Shown here in pieces: positions 57,017 to 64,000 of a stretch of 64,000 bases of DNA (position 1 is the stretch's first letter; every line of letters starts with the position of its first letter). This DNA comes from Chrysomallon squamiferum (lineage: Eukaryota > Mollusca > Gastropoda > Neomphalida > Peltospiridae): NCBI GenBank assembly GCA_012295275.1, contig CM022674.1:6364936-6428935 (forward strand), read 5' to 3'. Below the pieces are notes generated by a model, which was not told the DNA's origin, made no database searches, and worked only from the letters and a program-made list of their open reading frames with translations. A program made the position numbers and the translations under genes.

Positions 57017-60000
57017 AAGTAGCTGTAGTAATAGTAGTAATTATAGTAATTATAGTAGCAATAGTAGAATAGTGGTAGAAATATTAGTGATTGTTGCAGT
57101 AAATAACAGTAATAATAGTAGTATAATAATAGTAGTAGTAGTAGCAGTAGTAATATTCACAGTCACAGTAGTTGCAGTAATGATAATAATGATAATAGCA
57201 GCTGAAGTAATAGGCCTGGCAGACATTTTATTATTGTTATTTATTACATTACATATATAAATAGAATAGATTATAAATATATTAAATAAAAAAATTCCTG
57301 ACAGACTGAGTAATTTGCTTCTTTGTAATCAGTGACTAGTTTTAGTCAGTGAATGAATTGTTACATTTTTATTATTATTATTATTACTTTTATTGTTATT
57401 ATTTATTTATTTTTATTTACTTTTTGATTTTTATGTACAAAATAATATAAAGAAAGAAAACAGACAATACTGATCTGTATATTATTTATTAATTATTTTA
57501 TTATTTTATTATTTTTTTGTATATTTTTTATGCATTATTTGATATATACAGTCATTAATTTTTTTTATGTTATATTTATTTTTTTATCTATATTTTGCAT
57601 TTGTTTATGTTTTATTTTTATTTTTTTTTTTTTTTTTATTTATTTTTTTTTTTTATTTATTTATTTTTTATTTTTTTTATTATTATTTTTTTCTTCTATT
57701 TATTTATTTATTTTTTTATTTGCAGAGTTTACAAGTGGAGAAGGAGAAGTATGATAAACTGATGCAGAAATATCAGGAACAACTGAAAAATAAAGACTCT
57801 GAAGCAAAAATTCAGGTTTCTTTTCCGTTGTTTCAGTCAGGCAAAATTGTTATATTTGAGTAACTAATGGAATGACACTGCATGTGTTTATCAGCTTTGA
57901 GTTATTCATCTTTGAGTAACTCAAAACTGAGTGTTCTGTAATCTGTCACATATATGTTGTAACAATCCAGGTGTTGATTTTCAAAATATTGATTGATTTT
58001 GTAGTACCCCAAGTATTCAGAAGTTTAGAAGGTACTTTTTGTTGGGAAATCATTCTAGGAGTATTTTGGGATTGGTAGTACCTCCAAAATATGACATCAC
58101 TAAATAGCTACAGCAATTTGAAGCAAGAGAAAGGTTAAAAACTATTTTTCATTTCACACAAAGAAATAATAAGGTAATGTATCTCATACATTCTTCCCTG
58201 ATTGATTTATAATTAATTTTAACATTTTCACAGGTATGACTGAACTGACATTTCCAGAATTACTATGAATTGCCATTTAAATAACTGTAACAGTCTGTTT
58301 TGTGTTAATCAATGAATGGATCTCATTTAAAAAATAATCTTCACAGAAATAGGGTACAAGTTGTGTATTTAAGTCTCTTATTCTTTGTTTTCCTGATCGA
58401 GGAATTAAATAGAAATTTGTGTGTGACTGATAAATGACAGCCCTAAGCTCTGTGAACCATTTAGTATAATTTTGTCTGGTCCAACGAATATAAAATAGAA
58501 GCATGACCCCATGTCAGCTGTGATGAACAAATGCAGCAAACATTCTTTAAGTCCTAATGAAGCCTAGAAATACCTGCAAGATCTCTGTATACAGGTTCTG
58601 GAAAGAGCAAGAGAGTATAGGATACACACTTGTTATTTCATGAACTGTTTATTTCTTTGTGTGAATTACACAATTCACATACTGACACCTCCTTCCCTTC
58701 AAACTGATGTAGTTACTCAGTGATACTGTCTTTTTCTCTTTTTTTTTGAAGGAACTGCTAGGAAGATACCCCAACAAAATGTACCATCAAACTTTCTGAT
58801 TAATAAAAAACAGTATATTTGGCATAGCAAAATTTTGTTCAAAAGGAAGTTTGTCTTAGATATCAATATACATTTTTTAAATTTCACTAATATTATTCCA
58901 GTGAGACTTTTGAAAAAAAAAATTACCTCACTCATGGAAGAATTTGATTATTCATGGCAACTGGCAATTGTAATGTGTATATTGTAAAATATTTTTTTTG
59001 TACTCTGCCCCACCCTTCAAACATACACATCTTGACAATAAGTGGTCTTTCATAGATGAACTGACTCAGTACCATTTGTATCTTGCACTAAACAAACATT
59101 TATCTTTCCACTGACAGCAATTTTTTTTTTATATACACATAGTTCCTTAAATCTTACATGTTTACTTTTAGCAAAAAAATAAACACTTATAGATGTCTAT
59201 CAGGCAGACATTTTATTTGTATTACACATAGTGCCATTAATTTAAACATTTTTACTTCTAACAGAAAAACAAACACTTACTTGTACCTGCATTTTATTTA
59301 TATACAGGTAGTTGTAAACCTTACGTTTTTTTTATTTCTAGCAAAGAAAAGAGCTCTCTGCTGGATGCCATTTTGTTATTGTTCTTTGAGAGTGTTTAAC
59401 AGTGGATATAAAACAAACAATTAAATGTATTGTTGTACACTAGGTTATTGATTTGTGTTTCAGAGAAGATTTTTTTAATTTTTTTTTTAATTTTTGAGAA
59501 TGTTTGCTTTGAGTGAGCAAGAATGTTGTTATACAGGAATGTTATTATACAGGGTAGACTATGTAATATTTTCAATAGATAGAGTATTATTGTGTGTGTG
59601 TGTGTGTGTGTGTGTGTGGTTATATTGTATATAAATAAAGATGTTTGTATGTGGGTCTGTGTGTAGGTGTGTGTGTGTTTAGCTGTAGATAAAAAAAAAA
59701 AGGTAAACATCTTTGTGCACAATTGTTTGGATCTATATTTAAATGCTAGTTTTCTTTTTGAAATTGTATCTAGGGATACATCATTTTATTTGTCATATTT
59801 TAAACAAAATAAAACCAGGCAATCGCCCTCAAAATCAAATAAATAATTCCTGAACTATCGAAATCAAAATTTAAATTTGTTTTTGTTTCAGCTTCAGAAA
59901 CAGTTAGCTGCTGTGAAGTCAGGTCACATGACAGAGGTAAACACTCTGAGACAACAAATGGCTGACAGCAAGGCCAGAGCAGCCGATAACGACAAAGATT

Positions 60001-61866
60001 TGAGAAAAGAAATCACCAGTTTGAAGAAAATCATTTCCGATTTAGAAAATCGTATAGGCAAGTTCAAAACATCTACACTAATCTATGTTCTAGTGATGTT
60101 AATACACTTACTCCAGCATTTTAATCCAAATGTTCCAGAGGTTTGCCTAAATCCAGAATATTAATCCATGTGTTCTTGTAATGATGGAATGCTAATGAGG
60201 CAGATTTTATTATTGCAGGTTACCTAAGTGAGGGCAGTGTTGATGAAACTAATAAGTTAAAGCAAGAAATGCAACAAATAAAACAAGAACTCGCTGAAGT
60301 CGAAAAATCGGCTTTCCTCTACAGAAGGACAACTCCGTCAAGCAAAGGAGGAGGTAATTATTTACTTTTTTCAATCTTTAATCTTTAATTATTAAGTATG
60401 GCTATGTCTCAGATAGTTACCCAACACTCACCTGTCTTGTCAAAAACTGGTTACCTCCCCTGAAAAAATGGGTTAGCTCCCATGCCTATCCATTCAGCAT
60501 TGTGAATGTGCCTCTATTTATAGATGTATGTTTTAAATACAGACAGTAACATACCACTATTCCTTCTGCAATGGTTTTTAAAAAAATATATTTTAGTCAG
60601 AAGAAAATAATATATGATGACATAAATGATGGGTTATGTAAAATAAAATATACTTAATGAAAGACAACTTGAACCCATTTTATTTTTATTGTTATTATTA
60701 TTTTTATTGTTTATTATTTTTATTGTTATTATTACTGCTACTACAATTTTTTAAACTATTATTATTAGTAGTAGTAGTACTACTACTACTACTACTGTTA
60801 TTAAATCTAGTATTAGTATTATTATTATTGTTATTATTATTATTATTGTTATTATTATCATTACTACTATTATTAATATTATTACTATGATTGTTATTAT
60901 TATAGTCATTATTATCATATTTACCATTTATTTATTTATTTATTTATTTGTTTTTCAAATGTCAGGTGCTGTTTCTTCAGGAGACTGTACAGAAGGAATG
61001 TGAGGAAAGATTTGAACTCACTGAGGCTCTCAGTGATGCAAGAAAAGAATTATTACAGCTCAAAATGCCTGCAGGTTAGAGTTACCTCCCTTGTTTCTTT
61101 ATGCTCCTTTTTTATATTTAAGATTTTTAAACTCTTTGATTTTTTTTTTTAATTCTATTTTTTTTTATATAATTTTTTATAGACATAGTTACATATATAT
61201 ATATACACACATATATATAGATATATATATACACATATTTATATATATACACATATATATAGATAGACATAAATATAGATATAAAGATATTAATATATAT
61301 ATACTGATATGTGTAGATTCACACAGTACAAACTAATTCTGACTGTTTATATACAAATAGATTATATGTACAAAAAATATATGCATTTATGGATACAGTA
61401 ATGTAGATATTTATATATGATAACATTCTCACACTAAGGTACATAGACATGCACACAGACAAACACAAAAATACATCCCATACACACACCCACTCACAAA
61501 AACATACACTCACACACACAAAACACACACTCACACAAAAATACACAACACATATGCAGTTACGTGCACACACACACACACACACACACAAACAAATACA
61601 CATGTAAAATATTTCTTATTTTTCTGCCTTTGTCAGGAGGTTACACACCCACAAATGGACAGAGACCTATTGCTAATAATCTGTCTTCCAGAACTAGAAC
61701 CTCGATTTCTAGCGAATCTAGGCAGAAAATTGCAGATTTTGTTTCCCCGGCAAACCAGACAGTTGGTTTCCATGGTGACACAGCTAAGCCTCAAGGAACC
61801 CTAAAAGGAAATTCAGTTTCTGAAAACAGAAAAAGGATAGCTGCTATTCTTGGAAAACCTTCTTGA
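49667..61866 (+). CDS. LEKR1: LEKR1-like coiled-coil protein, 15 coding exons
   Basis: Coding exons: 49667-49908, 50806-50904, 51236-51411, 51972-52199, 53039-53120, 53461-53538, 54125-54258, 55007-55076, 55664-55757, 56447-56533, 57726-57815, 59892-60057, 60219-60353, 60966-61074 and 61637-61866. All phases join; total about 673 residues. N-terminus: LPEKIQQMTRDETVCQYCGV with C31xxC34, then almost continuous Leu/Glu/Lys coiled coil; a conserved-looking ESFKNRM...WPQK segment; C-terminal Ser/Thr-rich tail ending RKRIAAILGKPS. The N-terminus and composition match leucine-, glutamate- and lysine-rich protein 1; the molecular role is not established, and I infer no function beyond a scaffold-like coiled coil. 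The first exon's donor (GAG|GTTAAG at 49909) is the best phase-2 choice but not certain. The intron after 60057 uses GC (AG|GCAAGT). Exon 60219-60353 needs a frame change (one extra base or two missing) near 60310-60335. Confidence 0.78.
50040..50420. repeat. TATG/TGTA-rich repeats in LEKR1-like intron
   Basis: Compound TG, TATG and TA units; cysteine- and tyrosine-rich frames are artefacts. Confidence 0.9.
52836..53030. repeat. (ATT)n up to the exon at 53039
   Basis: ATT/GTT trinucleotides run into TTACAG|, so the repeat itself supplies the pyrimidine-rich acceptor context. Confidence 0.93.
53745..54118. repeat. (ATT)n up to the exon at 54125
   Basis: About 370 bp of ATT-based repeat ending in ATTTCAG|, the acceptor of the next exon. 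Confidence 0.95.
54268..54545. repeat. (ATTT)n array starting 10 bp after an exon
   Basis: ATTT units with GTTT and ACTT variants begin almost at the donor GTATAT of the exon ending at 54258. Confidence 0.93.
56160..56440. repeat. (ATTT)n array with longer-period structure up to the exon at 56447
   Basis: ATTT/ACTT units form a longer repeat of ATTTGTTTATTTACTTATTT plus AATAATTTATTTATAC. The acceptor TTATTTAAAG| is the end of the array. Confidence 0.9.
56725..57200. repeat. Degenerate (TAG)n in LEKR1-like intron
   Basis: Two imperfect TAG blocks separated by a duplicated segment (TTTCATTGACTWATTTAGYTTAAAA near 56650 and 56885). Confidence 0.85.
57816..59891. other. Intron of the LEKR1-like gene, unique sequence
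   Basis: The least repetitive long stretch of the gene. Contains a GT run at about 59590-59617 and three loose copies of a segment with CACATAGT...TTACTTYTARCARAAAAAYAAACACTTA (about 59140-59320), which look like a local tandem triplication. No other gene recognised. Confidence 0.55.
60665..60950. repeat. (ATT)n and (TAC)n in LEKR1-like intron
   Basis: ATT-based repeats with GTA and TAC blocks, then (ATTT)n, ending 15 bp before the exon at 60966. Confidence 0.92.
61195..61595. repeat. TA/CA-rich repeats in last LEKR1-like intron
   Basis: TATA/ACAT units to about 61310 and CACA-rich DNA at about 61440-61590. Confidence 0.9.
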
Positions 61867-62320
61867 ACTTTCTTGTTACCTGGTTACAGGTTAAATACAT
61901 TAACAAGACTTGGCAGCTAGTACATCAGCTGAAAATGAAATGAACTATTATAACAAATGAAGCAGAGTCTTTCAAAATGGTCGGTTTTGATTTCCAAGGA
62001 TTGATGAGATATTTCAGAAGATCGAAAAAAAAAAGAAAAAGAAAAAAAAAACTTTGTGGGTTGATTGTGGTCGGTTTAGGTTACAGACTAACGTGAATTA
62101 TGTTCATAAGTTTGAGAGACTTTGCACTGTGGTGTGTTTGTTAATGCTGAAGATGATTTTAGTGAAGTTAAAAAAGCAGAAGAGAAAGAAGTGCTGTGCC
62201 TAAAATATCAAAAGTTGAAGAAAAAAAGATGTTAGTGCTAATTCCAAAGAACCTCAGTCATGTATCAAACAATCAATAACAATCTAATGTTTATTTATTT
62301 GTGATAATTTCTGTGTTTTC

Positions 62321-62326
62321 AATAAA
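62321..62326 (+). promoter_or_regulatory. Polyadenylation signal AATAAA of the LEKR1-like gene
   Basis: AATAAA 455 nt after the stop, just before AT-rich repetitive DNA; the likely transcript end. Confidence 0.5.
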
Positions 62327-62379
62327 TTATTATCTCTCATTTCACCATTGTTTATATTTTTATTATTTATAATCCCAGT

Positions 62380-62700
62380 TATAGTTTTTATGTTTTTATT
62401 ATCAGATATATTTTATTAATTATATTATCAGTTATATTTTTATTAATTTGATCATTGTTGTTGTATTTTTATTAATTATATTATCAATTAAATTTTTATT
62501 AATTCTATTATCAGTTATATTTTTATTAATTATATTATCACTTATTTTTTATTAATTATATTATCAGTTATATTTTTATTAATCATATTATCAGTTATAT
62601 TTTTTTTAATCATATTATCAGTTATATTTTTATTAATTAGGTTATCACTGTTTCATTTTTATTAATTATATTATCAGTTATATTTTTATTAATTATATTC
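62380..62700. repeat. 27-bp AT-rich minisatellite
   Basis: About eleven units of TTATATTATCAGTTATATTT plus TTATTAA with small variants. Confidence 0.88.
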
Positions 62701-62929
62701 ACTGTTACATTTCTGTTTCCCCTGAGTTTGTGTTTAAAGCAAAGTTTACGATAGTTATTCTTCAAGTCATGAGCATCCGAGACAGCTGGTTTAAAAATGA
62801 AACAAAGCATTACAAAAACAAAACTGAAATAAACCTGAGAGGATGGTTCATGGCATATCACCCTGAACATGGAACCACACCCTGAGTTCAACACATGCAA
62901 ATCAATTTTTTTTTTTTATTTTTTTAATG

Positions 62930-62960
<31 letters not shown>

Positions 62961-63694
62961 TGTCCATTATTAAAAAAAAAAAAGTAATAATAATTGTTTC
63001 TCTTAAGTGATAATGTCATTAAATTGTTTTGAAAATATTTTGAGAATTTCTTGTAAAATAAAACATGAAAAATTAAAAATTGGAGATATTTGGTGCTTCA
63101 TAAAAAAATTCAAAATTATTTCTTTTAGATTTTTTAATTTCATATGAAAATGGATTTATTCAAAATGGAGAGCTATGTTGTTTTTTTTCAAATGTATTAC
63201 AGATGTATAATACATAAATAAACACAGATATTTACAGTATAGCCGATAATAATACACAAAAACAAATTAAAAATAACTGTATCCTGTATTGATTATGTAA
63301 TTTCTGCCATTGGTACTTTTTTTTTTTATTATTATTATTTTTTTATTATACTTACTACCCATATGATTGTAATCCAATATACTTTTTACGTTCACAGATC
63401 AATAGCAGGAATTGGGATATATTTTAAATTAATAATTCAGTAACAAACACTTCAGTTTTCAAGTATGTTTCAATGGCTGCCATTTGAAGATGAAACCAAT
63501 ATCCATCGAGACACGATTATTTCTAGATTGTTCTAAATTGTTGTAGTTACAGATAAATGATTCATACTTAACCCTGCTAACAGAACCCAAAACAAGGTGG
63601 GTTCAAATCCTCTTTGAGGAAAGGCTAAATTATTTTATTTAAATATGTTTTTCTTTTTCTTTTTTTAATTGTTTTTTTTAAATTATTATTATTA

Positions 63695-63738
<44 letters not shown>

Positions 63739-64000
63739 TTCTGTTATTTTTATTTATTTTTTTTATTTTTTTTTTTTTATTTTTTTTTTTTTTTTTTTTT
63801 TTTTTCAACTGTATAGAGTGAATTTTTTTATTATTTTTTTTCCTTTTAAAAGTAAAAGATAATATCAATATAACTGAATATATAATGTTTACCATTAACT
63901 GCTTATTATATTTAATAGTTGTCTACAATTAGAATATACTCAAATATTTACCAATGTCTTCTTATAAAATTCTTTTGTAAAATTAACAACAAATATTTTT
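62701..64000. other. AT-rich downstream DNA, no gene seen
   Basis: Unique AT-rich sequence with (ATT)n at about 62934-62960, T-rich runs at about 63310-63345 and (ATT)n plus poly-T at about 63684-63805. A minus frame of 87 codons (62637-62900) starts partly outside the minisatellite, but I do not recognise it. Confidence 0.55.

Noticed and set aside
62637-62900. 87-codon minus-strand frame
   Set aside because: Its end is in the 27-bp minisatellite and the remainder has no recognisable domain or splice support.

Overview
The window looks like nuclear DNA from a metazoan, most probably a lophotrochozoan and perhaps a mollusc. The reasons are spliced genes with GT-AG introns, AATAAA signals, an extreme load of microsatellites (CT, GT, ATT, TAG, ATTT, GATA), and animal gene families. 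The species assignment is an inference. Almost all long open frames are microsatellite artefacts; only three gene families are real.

Layout. (1) About 1-8.4 kb is repeats, including a 30-bp minisatellite, plus one candidate upstream exon. (2) At 8.49-9.89 kb lies a GC-rich, essentially single-exon class A (rhodopsin-like) GPCR, with a one-base frame break at a CCCCGGGG run and a very long second extracellular loop. (3) From 14.8 to 46.2 kb there is a cluster of p24/TMED cargo-receptor genes, closest by motif to TMED6. Each full copy has four coding exons with the same phases (0, 1, 0): signal peptide and first half of the GOLD domain; second half; Cys strand plus a variable linker; coiled coil plus transmembrane segment and FF tail. 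Copies C (-), G (+) and I (-) are intact. Copy B (+) has a one-base deletion in exon 1. Exon 1 at 34.8 kb, exon 2 at 41.1 kb and exons 3-4 at 45.4-46.2 kb can be joined in frame into one further + strand gene with copy I nested antisense in its first intron. Between these are at least five relics (A, D, E, F and a promoter-only fragment). A dyad (AAAATGGG, 5 nt, CCCATTTT, then a TCGATCG-like box) sits about 40-95 bp upstream of exon 1 in each promoter-bearing copy and is the best candidate for a shared cis-element. Microsatellites and a ~25-bp intron 3 minisatellite occupy homologous intron positions in several copies, so they were copied with the genes and may have promoted the rearrangements.

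(4) At 48.5-62.3 kb there is a 15-coding-exon coiled-coil gene resembling LEKR1, with a CxxC motif near the N-terminus, one GC-AG intron and one apparent frame break near 60.3 kb. (5) The last 1.7 kb is AT-rich with a 27-bp minisatellite and no gene that I can recognise.

Three otherwise well-formed genes (GPCR, p24 copy B, LEKR1-like) each carry a single small frame-breaking indel. This may be residual assembly error rather than decay. The p24 proteins would act in the early secretory pathway (ER-Golgi); the three gene families show no evident functional link.
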